A DNA stretch of 64,000 nt from Cranoglanis bouderius. Taxonomy: Eukaryota; Chordata; Actinopteri; Siluriformes; Cranoglanididae. Position 1 is the first letter of the stretch; each line of letters starts with the position of its first letter. This document shows positions 12,685-24,269 of this stretch, piece by piece. Both the position numbers and the translations under genes were made by a program. Where the stretch lies: contig CM042546.1 in NCBI GenBank assembly GCA_023630585.1, positions 21,612,810 through 21,676,809 on the forward strand, given 5' to 3'. The notes beneath the pieces were generated by a model. It did not search any database. It was not told the DNA's origin and saw only the letters and a list, made by a program, of their open reading frames with translations.

Positions 12685-13716
12685 ACATTATCGTCTCTAC
12701 TGCTTTCAGTCAGGAACAATACACTCATTTGGAATGAATGAGAAAAAAATATATATATATTTTTTAAAGCGAAACCATGTTGTTATTATTTTCTACGTTT
12801 AGTCCAAGTTCATCAGTGTCATGTCCACCATTAGCCATGTTGCGAATTTAACTTATGCAAAAAACTGGAATGTCGCATAAAACATTTGTGAATAAAGCAC
12901 CACCGTTTCCATCCAATGTGTTCAAGAGAACAAAATCGTCACTTCCGGGGAAACTGGCACAAAGATGTCATCTATCCAAACATACCTCTCGCTCTCCGCC
13001 ATTTTTACTTTTCTGAGCCAAATATCCAATCACGTGATTTGTTAAGGCAAATGATGCTCATTGAGGAATTTATTCAGTAAACGTGTTTCATTCATAATTT
13101 ATGCGCATGTCTTCTTATCAAATGAAAAAATGATCCGCCTCAAGTTTTTCATGCACGTTTTGGAGATTTTACTCACGTTTTTATATGCGATATCCTAAAA
13201 TACTAAATATATTAAAATACGTGGATGGAAAAATAGCTATTGACAGCTATATTAACCGGCTATCGCTATCTTCATATTTAACAAGATATGAACAATACTG
13301 TGAATGAAGATTCTTCTTAAATATTTACTCAGAGAAACTCATGAAACTCATTCTCAGCACATTTTCCAGTGAAATCGGATTTTTTCCACTTCCTGAGGCA
13401 TGTTATTGTCTCTACTGCTTTCAGTCCAGAAGAATACAGTCATTTGGAATGAATTAATCGAGACAATTTTAACCATGACTGTAGTACAGTCCAGTTGCAA
13501 GTTACGAAAAAAGTGGAACGATTTTAGTAATTCAAACTAAAGGTTCTTCCAAAAATTCAAAATTAGAGCACAATTTTTAGAGCAAAATAGTCAAAATGTA
13601 ACGAAAAAAACAAAGCTAGCTAAGCCATATCTTACGAATGATACTATAAGCAAACATGCTTTGTATTCTTTCAGTCTGCAAGAATACACTAATTTGGAAT
13701 GTTTTAATCCATACGA
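12685..13716 (+). repeat. Three dispersed ~58-bp direct repeats
   Basis: Copies at 12685-12740, 13401-13464 and 13658-13716 share CTCTACTGCTTTCAGTC, GAATACA and TCATTTGGAATGAAT in order. Intervening sequence is AT-rich and otherwise unrelated. No reading frame is conserved between copies. Confidence 0.7.
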
Positions 13717-13729
13717 TTTGAATGTGTCA

Positions 13730-14480
13730 TAACTGAAGTCTTTACGAAATCTTTACGAAAAACAATGGTGCTATTTATTATATGCTAGAAAAATTTCCAA
13801 CAAAATAGTCCCACTTTTGTAGTGTTCATGGTGTAAAATGGTGAAATTACAGCAGACATTTAGTTCAAGTTTGATCAGTTTGATCCCAAAACAAATTTAG
13901 GCAGCTAGCTAAGCCATAGCTTTGAATTTATTATATATTAATGTGTGTTGTATAGTTACCCTTTCACCTTACGCACATAATATTTGTACATGTTACAAAA
14001 GAAAAAAGAAAAAGAAAGTATACTCTGAGAGACAGAGGCCAGTGGCCAAAACCGACCGGCCCGAGCATAATGATTTGACGCTGGCTTGGCTTAGTGATGC
14101 ATGCTGGGAAGGCGGAGCGTGCGTGGGAAGTGCAGTAGGGGAGATTGCAGCAGATGGCCAGGATTACACCGGCCTAAAATACTCTGCTGATTCAGAGGAG
14201 GAACCAGCCAGAAAAGCTGAGAGAGAAAGAATAAAAGGGAGAGATGAAATGAAATCACATAGTCAGCTTCGGTAAACTCGAAACATTCAAAAAAAAGTCA
14301 GCGAAAGAAAACGTCACTCTCAATTTTACCCTTTAAAATATTCGTAAACACACAGATACCTTTAGCGATAAAATTATTCAATGACATGATTCATTTCAAT
14401 CAGTTCAGTTAAATGATTCAATTTGGTTCAGAATGGTTTCTAATAGTTTCTTATAATTGTTTTTTTTACACACACACCAC
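13730..14480. other. Intergenic; moderately GC-rich block at 14030-14215
   Basis: The block around GGCCAGTGGCC and GATGCATGCTGGGAAGGCGG is open for about 117 codons on the plus strand but matches no family I know and lacks splice borders. It may be a regulatory island. The rest is AT-rich without features. Confidence 0.3.
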
Positions 14481-14489
14481 TGCTGCATG

Positions 14490-15096
14490 CAGTGAAAAGC
14501 TGGAAATCTCCGATTGAATGAATGAACCATGAACACGACTCACTGAAATCACTGACTCAAAAAGTGATCCGGTGAATGAAAGAGAGGATTGAGTCTTGGT
14601 CTTGACAGAAATGATTCCTTGACTCAAACAATGATTCACTGAATGAGAGAGGAACAAATGTCAGTCTTGGCCAAGGGAATTTGATTCACTGAATCAAGTA
14701 TTAAATCACTGAATGAGAGAGAAGAGAATCTCAGCCATGACTGAAAGGATTCACTGATTCGCTGAATAACAGAGGAGCAAATGATTAGCTGATTCAGACA
14801 CTGATTCACAGATTCGGACTCTGATCAGCTTAATTAAGAGAGGAGAGAATCTCAGCCTTCACCAAAAGTGTCCCAGATACTGTTCTGCTGAACCAGAGAG
14901 GAGCGACTGACATTCTTGAATAAAATGATTCACTGAATCAAGCACTGAATCGCTGAATGAGAGAGGAGTGAATACCAGTCTTGACTGAAAAGATTAGATG
15001 ATTCAAACACTGATTCATTGAACGACAGATGAGTGAATCTCAGTCTTCATCAAAAATTCACTGATTCAAATACTGATTCACTGAATGAGAGAGAGA

Positions 15097-15129
<33 letters not shown>

Positions 15130-15250
15130 GCATAAAACTCAGTTTTGACCAAAATGATTCGCTGAGTCAAACACAAATAGGAGTGAATCTCAGTCATGAC
15201 CAAAATGATTCATTTAACTGGAAGAGTCACTTATTTAGACACTGATTAGC
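14490..15250 (+). repeat. Degenerate minisatellite rich in TGATTCA heptamers
   Basis: About nine to ten diverged units of roughly 75-80 bp built on TGATTCACTGAATGAGAGAG, GAGTGAATCTCAGTCTTGAC and CAAAATGATTCACTGA. The heptamers TGATTCA and TGACTCA recur in almost every unit. A GA tract has expanded inside one unit. Confidence 0.75.
15086..15129. repeat. (GA)n microsatellite
   Basis: GA repeat grown from the GAATGAGAGAG part of a minisatellite unit. Confidence 0.9.
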
Positions 15251-15828
15251 TGAGCGAGGAGCTGACTCATCGGATCAGCACGAATCAGGTTCAGATTGGT
15301 TTACCTTAGTGACTCTTTCCAAATGACTCATTCTTTCAGGAACTAAACACGACTACGTAACTTAATCGTGTGAAAGATTCGTCCGTTTGTAAAACAGAAT
15401 CAATCGATTACAATCATTCCAACGAAGGTGGAATACACACTACGTCACTCACGCCATCATGCTTTATAACATCTTACTGTGTTTCTATCAGAGAACACTC
15501 TGGAGAACAGAATTCTGTAAATCCGCTCGTATGTGGGTCTTCCTTTCGAATCCGTCCGAAATTAGCAATGTTAGAAGACGGCCGATTTTAGGCTCGCGTC
15601 CAAATGGGACAGATCTCAGGAGCACAAAGGCTAGCCCAGAAATGCTGCCTACCTAGACGACCTCCTCCCGAATGGAATGATTTTTCTTTCTGTGTTCAAT
15701 ATCGCGATACTTCGTCTAAACGATTATTAGGCGGTGCGAAGAAATAAGTCAGTCCATGACCCTTTTTGATCTGTGTGTCTGTATTTATGAAAGGAAATCT
15801 CAGGAGATTGTGTGGTATGTGTGTAGTG

Positions 15829-15869
15829 ACTGTGTGTGTGTGTGTGTGAGAAAGAGAGAGAGAGAGAGA
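15829..15869. repeat. (GT)n-(GA)n compound tract
   Basis: Short GT then GA repeats. Confidence 0.85.
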
Positions 15870-15894
15870 TCATGCCTTTGAGCACAGTACAAAC

Positions 15895-16035
15895 CCTCAG
15901 TAAATAACAGTAATTAGCGGCGATGATTTGGCTAATTGTACACGTCACGCCTGTGAATACGTGTCCGCTGGTATTTAAACATGCAAACACGCTCGGCTTG
16001 GCCAAATAATAATTAAACACAATTACATTCCCAGG
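15895..16035. promoter_or_regulatory. Candidate conserved non-coding element
   Basis: A dense set of TF-like words: AGTAATTAGC, GCTAATTGTACA, an NF1-like TTGGCCAA, then ATAATAATTAAACACAATT (homeobox plus forkhead-like). The stretch is non-repetitive and open in no frame. Regulatory role is inferred from motifs only. Confidence 0.22.
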
Positions 16036-16039
16036 AGTG

Positions 16040-16655
16040 ATAAATGAGCCACTGAATAATGCTCAGCCACGTTTTTTTTTTTTTTAATGCTCATTTAAAA
16101 AGGGAATGGTTAACCTTGATGCCATGGTGTGATCATGTGTGAAGGGGCGGAGACAAGGGTGGAACTAAACCAAAAGCACGTGGAGGAACAAAATTCCTGA
16201 AAATGTGAAGGAAAATCGCAAGTGTTATTATTATTTTTTTGAAAACTAATTGTATCCATGGTTATGAAGGTTAAAAGACGATCGCAGATTAAAACCCTGG
16301 CCTCCTGCCAGAGAGCTCGGCGATGACGGATCGTCACAGATTGCGATGTGTACATATACACAAGTGTGCCATATGCTGCTGTTAGAAATCTCCTAATGTT
16401 CCTCAGCCTGTGCTGTCTGTCTAAAATTCGTTTGTGTGGAAATAACCGTGATTTAAATCTACAGTACGCCACAGGGGGTTTATTTCTCGGTTAACTTTAC
16501 GTTTGTGGTGTAAAATTTCAGCAATTAGCGACAGTACGATATGTAAAGACATGCCGTGAGGTTATATGGGTGATGTGATGCAGCAATTCGCCACTGAATA
16601 CGATGTTTGATGCTTAAAGACTAAATATAACCAGCTTAAAAGCCGCTCATTTCCC
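16040..16655. other. Intergenic, no gene seen
   Basis: A T-run at 16071-16085 and otherwise unique sequence. A minus-strand frame of about 120 codons at 16110-16472 has no recognisable domain or splice sites. Confidence 0.35.
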
Positions 16656-16659
16656 AAGA

Positions 16660-16960
16660 AAGCACAAACTTTACAAAGCACCATGACTGTTACAAAAGCA
16701 CTAACACTGGAGACTCCTTCCGTAAACGTTAAATAAAAAAAAACATCACCATATGAACAATTACACATATTTACTTTGTTAAAAAACACTAAAAATCCAT
16801 TTATTATTAGTCTGAAATGATGTGCCGTATTAGCCGTATAGCTGTTACTATAGAAACGATAACGTAATCAACACCTTGATTCCGACCAATCAGAATCCAG
16901 AATCTGAACACTGCAACTGTAGTGTTATAGTCTTATACTGTTTAGCATATTATACAGTAT
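16660..16960 (-). mobile_element. Palindromic MITE-like repeat, copy 3
   Basis: It shares CACTGGAGACTCCTTCC, TATAGAAACGATAACGTA and ATCAACACCTTGATTCCGAC with the copy at 23.2-23.5 kb, in the same orientation. Confidence 0.6.
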
Positions 16961-16969
16961 ATTTGTGCG

Positions 16970-17251
16970 CTTGTCAGTCATTGAGTGAGTTCATAATTAA
17001 ACAACTCAGTAAACACATTTATTTACGCAGGAATTTGTGTAACTTTTCCGTTTTGTCATGGAATCTTCTAGGAAAAAAGATGGTACAGCGATCCGTTCAC
17101 TCCCAAGACTGATATTATTGAATGATATAATTGTGCCTGAAAATATCGCATTACTTTTTAATAAATGAAGGAATAAAAACATATTCTGATGTGTGTAAAT
17201 AAGATTACAGGTTCACGTACTGTATATTTATCATTTCTAAATCTCCTATTG

Positions 17252-17290
<39 letters not shown>

Positions 17291-17929
17291 GTTTGATCCT
17301 GGCTGTATGTCTCCATCATAATGTATTCTGCTTTTCTTGTTGTCATAGCTCAAGGCCGCTCCGCTGGGAGAACATACCCAGCATTTTTCTTTCCTGAAAA
17401 GGCCATGCAGGACGTACAGGAAGGGGCAGGATGGTGAAAAAGTTTTTCTTGGTGGGAATTTTTCGACTGTACCATTCTAATCTAATCACAGACATGCTGC
17501 AGTAGACTGTATTACACTGCGGTATAACTGCGGTATAAGATCCAGTCACGCAGTTAAAGCATAAACACACAATCGAGTCGAGCAGCAAGAATGAGAGAAA
17601 GAGAGAGAGAGAGAGAGAGACGGACAGAATGAGGGCGACTTGTTCAATAGCGGACAATAACGACAGACACAGAGACAGAGTGAAATAAAATACTCCCTAT
17701 TACGAGCTACAACACACTGATAGATAATGATACAACAAGACAAATAATAAATACAATGATGCAGGAGTCATAAATCATTACAGTCACGGCTTAAACAAAC
17801 ATCACACACATTTCAGTAAAAATATGGGCAAAAATGTGAACCATAACCGGCCTGCATCATCTAATAAATGTACGCTCAAATATATACTTATATATTTATT
17901 TAGATCATTCATGTATAAATAAATAAACA

Positions 17930-17930
<1 letters not shown>
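16970..17930. other. Intergenic, no gene seen
   Basis: Contains a 31-T run at 17257-17287 and a short GA tract at 17599-17620. No supportable exon. Confidence 0.4.

Positions 17931-17932
<2 letters not shown>

Positions 17933-18009
<77 letters not shown>
17933..18009. repeat. (TA)n microsatellite
   Basis: About 38 uninterrupted TA units. Confidence 0.95.
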
Positions 18010-18013
<4 letters not shown>

Positions 18014-18076
18014 TTTATGTACTAGTAAATAACTAGTATATTTACTTACTTGAGTAAATAACAAAATCTCTTTCTC

Positions 18077-18077
<1 letters not shown>

Positions 18078-18137
<60 letters not shown>

Positions 18138-18660
18138 GGTGGTGGTGGTGGTGGTGGTGGTGGTAGTGTTGTTTACATAATAAACAAACAAACAAACATT
18201 AACTAAATAAATGGCAACAATAATCAAATATATTTATTATTATTGTTGTTGTTGTTAGTGGTGGTGGTGGTGTTTAAATAATAAACAAACAAATGTTAAC
18301 TAAATGTATATTTCAATTATAAACAAATATATTCATTATTTTTATTATTATTTTTGTTTTTGTGGTTGCTGTTGGTAGTGTTTAAATAATAAACAAACAA
18401 ATATTAACTAAATAAACATTTCCATAATAAACAAATATATTTATTATTATCATGACTATTACTATTATTATTATCAATATCATTATTGTTGTTGTTGTTG
18501 GTGGTGGTGGTAGTGGTGGTTAAATAATAAATAAACAAACAAATATTAACTAAAATGAATTGAAATAAACATTTCAATAATAAACATAAATATATTTATT
18601 ATTATTGTTGTTGTTGGTGGTGGTGGTGCTTAAATATTAAAAACAAACAAACAAACAAAC
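18078..18660 (+). repeat. Composite minisatellite with nested trinucleotide tracts
   Basis: Five successive units each run (ATT)n, (GTT)n, (GGT)n, then TTTAAATAATAAACAAACAA, ATRTTAACTAAAT, CATTTC and AATAATAAACAAATATA. Units start near 18078, 18235, 18336, 18438 and 18597. The trinucleotide lengths differ from unit to unit while the A-rich body stays recognisable. Confidence 0.8.
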
Positions 18661-18702
18661 AGAAATAAACTAAATAATCATAATCATAATACACATGAGA
18701 TT

Positions 18703-18738
18703 TATAGGAGCACCTCAAGGCTGAGTTCTAAGCCCACA
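18703..18738 (-). repeat. Inverted single copy of the CTCACCCTTGAGGT repeat
   Basis: On the minus strand it reads GGGCTTAGAACTCAGCCTTG followed by AGGTGCTCCTAT, matching the 10.2-10.7 kb units. Confidence 0.6.
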
Positions 18739-18739
18739 A

Positions 18740-20180
18740 ACCTTGTTGTTGTTGTTATAAAAATTTAACGAGAAATACTATGAATTGAAAACAAAATACA
18801 AACGCCTAAACATTATTCCCAAAATATAATTAAACAGATGATAAAAGTAAATATGTCGCTATTACTTTACCCAATGGGTAAATTATTTTACCCAGACTTT
18901 TTCGCACCTGTATTAAAAATAAATAAATGAATGATATAATCCTGTTCCTAATTCCACTGTATAATATAATCACGTACTGTTGGATGATGTAACACAATGT
19001 GATCAATGTGCAGCCAATCAGGTGGAGGACAGCGTTGCTCATTGCTTTGGCAGGCGAAGGGAAACAATCGATACAGCAACTGCGATGTGCGATCTATCCG
19101 CGTCCGCGAGCACGTCAGCGAGGCGAAGAAAACGCTCGATCCGTGTCTGAAATCTATGAGTGGTAATTATGTTAGAAAGCTGGTGGCAGGATGATTTTAA
19201 TTAAACACCAGACAAAGGAAATGGAGGAAAAATCAATGTGTGTGTGTGTGTGTGCGTGTGTGTGTGTGTGTGTGTGTGCTGGGGATTATTGAGGTATGAG
19301 GTTAGTGTAAATGTTGGTATGTATATTATATAAGAAGTGATTACGATTTTTCTTTCTTTCTGTTTAGTTTGATCCGTGCAGGTGAAAAATCCGAGGAATG
19401 TGTGAGGAATTAGTGGTGAAGTGAGAAAGCAGATCTCACACTTTGTCCGAATTAGATTTACAGCACCGTTTATAAATAATTAGGCAGCACATTAACCACA
19501 TTCACTCTCAGACACACAAAAAGGAGCTCAGATGTACATTTCAAGTATGAAATAGTACTCTGGGGTGGAATCCTTAATGTAAGCTAACTAAGTGTAGCTA
19601 AAAAGTGATTGAAAATACACAACCATACATTTTATTACACACCGAAAATTTCAGATGGGGATTCGACTCCTCTATAATGTAAAAAACTAATAATAATAAA
19701 AAATAATTAACTGCCAATGATGGATTCAGTGATTGTAATCATTGAGCCTCATTCGTGTATAAGTGCGTGAAAGAATCCTAAATGTGGAAGTATGATTAAA
19801 TAAAATAAAAACAATTCTCTAAAATACTCACGCACACATTTTTGTTCATTCGTTTAATCAGCTGGGCTTAACTGGGTAATTACTCAGCACTCAACGTTTC
19901 AGTGAAATACGCTGATCTACTGTAAATCTGAGATTCGCACAAATGGAAGGTGGATATACAGTACCTTTCCTATTTCCTGTGCAGACACTGAATCATGTAC
20001 AGTATAATAGTTACTAAACTCCATGTTTTAAGCTGTGAGTTTCATTTATAAAATTAGCTTAGCATCCGGCTGCTCTAAAGAAGTCACTTACCGCACCTTT
20101 AATCACTACATTATACGTTAACCACCTGATCCAAGGTCAGTCATTATTATTAATTTCCCAGGATGTTTTAACTCTAAATC
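18740..20180. other. Intergenic, no gene seen
   Basis: Holds a (GT)n tract at 19237-19279. A more GC-rich block at 19000-19200 (GATCTATCCGCGTCCGCGAG) is unique but has no clear coding structure. Confidence 0.35.
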
Positions 20181-20182
20181 CA

Positions 20183-20185
<3 letters not shown>

Positions 20186-20225
<40 letters not shown>

Positions 20226-20231
20226 GTGGGA
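20186..20231. repeat. (GT)n microsatellite
   Basis: GT units followed by GGTG variants. Confidence 0.9.
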
Positions 20232-20369
20232 GGGTGATAGAGAACACTTATGGTCTATTAGTCCCCACTTTAATGGTACCTGCTGCCTACTGTACGGTGT
20301 GGAATGTCTTTCATTTCAGAGATGGAGATGCAATCGTTTTAGACGTCAAGCTGTGACAGGGAAAGATGA

Positions 20370-20442
20370 AGAGAGCAGCGGGAGACGGAGAGGGAGAGAG
20401 AAAGAGAGAGAGAGACGGAGAGACGGAGAGACGGGGGGGGGG
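20370..20442. repeat. Purine-rich GA/GGAGAC tract
   Basis: GA repeats, GGAGAC units and a run of nine or more G at the end. The strand bias is strong. Confidence 0.8.
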
Positions 20443-20449
20443 ATTGTCA

Positions 20450-21076
20450 CACAGTCTGGCAAAAAAGATCAGTTCTTGGCACGCAGCAAGGTGGGAACTA
20501 CCCATAATGCATTCTGATCTCCCTCTACACACACATTTATACATTTCTTTACACTTCCTCACCACCATCGCTTTTCCCTTTAAATCTGTGAAAATTCCAA
20601 GCAATTATGGAGCTAAACAATGGGCACGGAGCCTTTGAAAAGCACATCTGTTACCATAGATACAGGCATGCGCTGGCACCAAGCCCGGGGTTCCGACCGA
20701 GCGACAGCGAGCGCTTGCCGGTTTCACTCGGAGATTCGGCCGTCTTTCGTCCTTCCTTCCTTCTTTTCTGCCCTTTCTTTACCTGCTTTTGTATTTTCTG
20801 TAACACTTTCTAGTTCTATGAAGGCCATATATAGAATGAACTATGAACAACTAGTCATAAGGCATTATACACTTGTTTGTTGTTAAGGAAAGGCATTATG
20901 CGTTCATATAAATATATATCATATAATCATATAAATATATCTGGTAGAAGGTTAGGGAAAATGTTCTTGGTGCCATAAAAGGGACAGCAACAGAGTTTTT
21001 AAACACTCTCAGCTTTGATGACGAGAGCAATGAAAGAAAAGCCAAAAATGGCAGTGTAAATGCTGCAGTGACACAT

Positions 21077-21122
<46 letters not shown>

Positions 21123-21640
21123 TCAAGGGGTTTTAGAGAATAATCCAGGGCTTCAATCACAACGTCACACTTTCTGACAATTGCAGACGCTGAGGCTCTT
21201 GAGTCGAGGTGAAATCCTTCACTGCTATTGATTTTGCTCTGAAGCAAATGAGAAAGAAAAAGAAGCTCATAGGCTACCAAACTACAGGTAATTGAGTTTA
21301 GCATTAGCATTTTAACTGCACAGAAAAAAATAGTCGACTGTATTGGGCCCACCATTGCATAATCATATTTACTAAGAATTGTTTCGCTGGTCTGTTTGAT
21401 AGATGCTTGACATTTACCCAAAAGACGACAACAAGGGATCCTGAATTCTAGCATCGCTTCAGGTTCCTTAGGTCCAACTGTAATCTAATATGCTTTATTC
21501 TGTATATAAAGGCCCTCAGCAGCAGCATCACATTCTCACCAGGTACACCAGGCAGTAGATCTTCAGCAATAGTACTGGAAATCCCTGCTGTGTACCAGGG
21601 TTACCAAATTTTTTGGTAATCTACCTTGCCCAATGATACT
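20450..21640. other. Intergenic, no gene seen
   Basis: Includes a (GT)n tract at 21079-21120. Short open frames do not form a spliced model. Confidence 0.4.
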
Positions 21641-21644
21641 CAGC

Positions 21645-22080
21645 AGATCTACCCTGGTTGTTCTTGAACAATAACTCCCAAGGTCAGTCAAGTGCTGGTC
21701 AGTCAAGTATGGTAGTTTGGGGCATTGAATCTAAGGTAGGAAGGCAATATCAAGAATCCCAGGAGGATGGATGGCAAGACTCATATTTGCTCCATAAATA
21801 TTATTCAATTTTATCAAAAGGCTACCTTTTTTTTTTATCCAGGACACCTACCTTGCTTCACAATTAAGCTTATGTGCAAATCTAACCTGGTTGATTTTCA
21901 TGATCAATAACTCTCAAGGTCATTCAAGCACTGGTCTGTTACTTCGGGGGTTGAAGCTAAAGTATGAAAAATCTCCACGAGTGATGACCTTTGAAGTCTT
22001 TGTCAAGCCTTTTACATGCTTCATAAACATATCAAGGAAAAGTAAGATGGAACCTGCTGAACCTTTAGGAAACTGATGAA
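21645..22080 (+). repeat. Degenerate two-copy tandem repeat
   Basis: The phrase TCTACCCTGGTTG...GAACAATAACTCCCAAGG...GTCAAGTGCTGGTC at 21651 returns at 21881 as TCTAACCTGGTTGATT...GATCAATAACTCTCAAGG...TTCAAGCACTGGTC. The unit is therefore about 230 bp. Confidence 0.65.
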
Positions 22081-22089
22081 AGCACTGAT

Positions 22090-22860
22090 CACAGGCTTTG
22101 TTCCTGTCCAGTCCTAACACACTTGATATCGCTACTCAGTGATGTATGAGGCCATTAAAATGCCAGATGAGGTCTGTGAGTTCAGGATTGAATCTTTGCA
22201 GGGTGGCAGATCTTTACAAGAAGAATTGGTGACCACCGCTTGAGAAGTTGGCAGCGTCAAAGTTATTTACGCCCCCCAGTGCAATTACCCGAAGGCATTT
22301 ATAACTGTTAACCTTTATTTCGGATGAAACCTATTGTTAGTATACCTGCTGTAATTTGACAGAAGACTGCACATTAGCGTGGAATGCTGGGGTAAGGTTA
22401 ATGGATGCATGTTCTTGGGAGATTAGCATATGGAGATACAGGGTTTGTGTTCGTATCCAGGTTTGTGAAGCTGGCACAGTTTGCAAGTGGCTGAAGATGG
22501 GACCTGAAGATCCTTTAGCAAACATTCCAATTTCCTTTTCAATCCTTTCTAACAAGCTTTCTTTCTGACCCATTCCACCTCCTTCTTCCTACTGTGAGCC
22601 TTTTTTGTAACTTCATATTAAAGTTATAGCCCTAATGAGCTTTGTTTTCTCTCAGCAGAGCTTGTTACAATCCATTACTAATGTATTCCAAATTTCCAAA
22701 CCTTTGCGATTTTCTGCCAGTCTTCTTCCTGCTGTTCCAGGCCATTCCTCCACTTTCTGTACACTTTTGCCAGAAAATTAGCATCTGTACTCTGTACACC
22801 GAGGCATTGAGCTCCTTCATTTTTCCTTTTCTTAGTCCACCCCCCCCCCCCTCCTGAGAC
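22090..22860. other. Intergenic, no gene seen
   Basis: Unique sequence ending in a C-run at 22841-22852. No exon recognised. Confidence 0.35.
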
Positions 22861-22864
22861 ATAT

Positions 22865-22975
22865 CCCAGATTAAACCACAAGGAACATTAATCATTAATT
22901 GACTGACCTGGTAATAGTCATCACGCGTAATTAATTGAAAGGTAAATGAGATTTGCATGCATATTAAGCACAAGG
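22865..22975. promoter_or_regulatory. Candidate enhancer-like non-coding element
   Basis: It holds a RUNX-type AACCACA (22874-22880), TTAATCATTAATTGACTG, TAATTAATTG (22928-22937) and a perfect octamer ATTTGCAT (22951-22958) within about 90 bp. It sits between a C-run and a long (GT)n. The cluster is typical of homeobox/POU-bound elements; function is inferred. Confidence 0.3.
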
Positions 22976-22993
22976 GTGTTGTTCATACATAGT

Positions 22994-22995
<2 letters not shown>

Positions 22996-23058
<63 letters not shown>
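22996..23058. repeat. (GT)n microsatellite
   Basis: About 31 uninterrupted GT units. Confidence 0.97.
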
Positions 23059-23062
<4 letters not shown>

Positions 23063-23234
23063 TGTATTTTGGTATTCTAGAAGTGAAAGCAAGTGAACAA
23101 ACCAAGCTGGTGTCAAAACCGAGGATAAATGTGCAGTGTGTGTGGTGTCACGGTTATGATGCATGATGGGATGCATGGACAGTATTGCCAGAATATTAAA
23201 ACCTGAAACCTCTGACCTCTGACTGGTCCAAAGC

Positions 23235-23475
23235 GCTGACACTGGAGACTCCTTCCATAAAAGTTCAATAAACCTCCTGACAAAATATCAACATGTTTTT
23301 TAATCCCTTTATTAATAGTGGCACGTCCATCATACTAGTCCCTGTGAATGAGCTATAGAAACGATAACGTATTAGAACGAGTGCATTAATATAAACCTGC
23401 CGTTATAGAAAATTCATCAACACCTTCTGACCAATCAGGATGCAGAACTCAACATTACAACATTACATTACACAC
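23235..23475 (-). mobile_element. Palindromic MITE-like repeat, copy 4
   Basis: Shares CACTGGAGACTCCTTCC, TATAGAAACGATAACGTATT and ATCAACACCTTCTGACCAAT with the copies at 16.7 and 7.4 kb. Confidence 0.6.
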
Positions 23476-23924
23476 TGTTTGGGAATGCAATAGCTTATAA
23501 AACCTAAAAACCTAGCAAGCATAAACACTGATATTATACCAGCTGATATTATACACATTCGTCCCATTCACACTCGTTTCCTTCCAGCTGCTACTCCATT
23601 TTCTTTCTATTTCCATTTCTCATCAAGCCTCTCTTGGGGTCTTGTGTACAAACGTGGCTTGAATGTGTTTTGAGAAATGTGTACACCATTTCCCGAGCAC
23701 ACACCTGAGGTAACAGAATGGAAATGTTGACCTGAACAGGGTGCTTCAAAACTATCTGGGTTTTTCATTCCATTTTCCAGGGTCATGATTAAAAATGATG
23801 TAAAGCATGGAAACATTTTAATCGGAGATAAAAATGTATGTGAGTAAAGCCATGGTTGTGCTTTGTACTTTCAAAAGTGGTGTATTGGTGTTTGTGGAAC
23901 AACTGACGATGAATGCGTCGGTGC

Positions 23925-24095
23925 TATTTGACATTTATGGAAGGAGTCTCCAGTGTTAGTGATTTGTAACATAAGTGCCTTATGACAAGCCGTGTTATTT
24001 AAAAACAAATTTCTTTCACACCTTATTAAAAAAAGAGGGGTCGGTGAGGGAACGATTGTTTATAGCTGCTATAATGTAAGTGACAACAGGAACTA
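23925..24095 (+). mobile_element. Palindromic MITE-like repeat, copy 5
   Basis: GGAAGGAGTCTCCAGTGTTA at 23939 is the inverse of the copy-4 landmark. GGGAACGATTGTTTATAGCT and CAGGAACTAC follow, as in the copy at 61.5 kb. Confidence 0.55.
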
Positions 24096-24221
24096 CTATT
24101 ACTATACAACAATGATATATTCCTTACTCCTATTGTGCAGATATATCGTGCTCTGGAGTGTGAATAGTGTGTATGATACCAAGCCACTGGAGAAGAGAAT
24201 GAGGATGAACTCTGGCTTGTG

Positions 24222-24261
24222 TGTGTGTGAGTGTATGTATGTGCGTGTGTGTGTGTGTGTG
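24222..24261. repeat. Imperfect (GT)n tract
   Basis: GT repeats broken by GAGTGTATGTATGTGCG. Confidence 0.8.
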
Positions 24262-24269
24262 GAACATGA

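Noticed and set aside
13922..14275. 117-codon plus-strand frame
   Set aside because: Spans an AT-rich part and a GC-richer block with no domain, splice site or codon pattern; kept only as a possible regulatory island.
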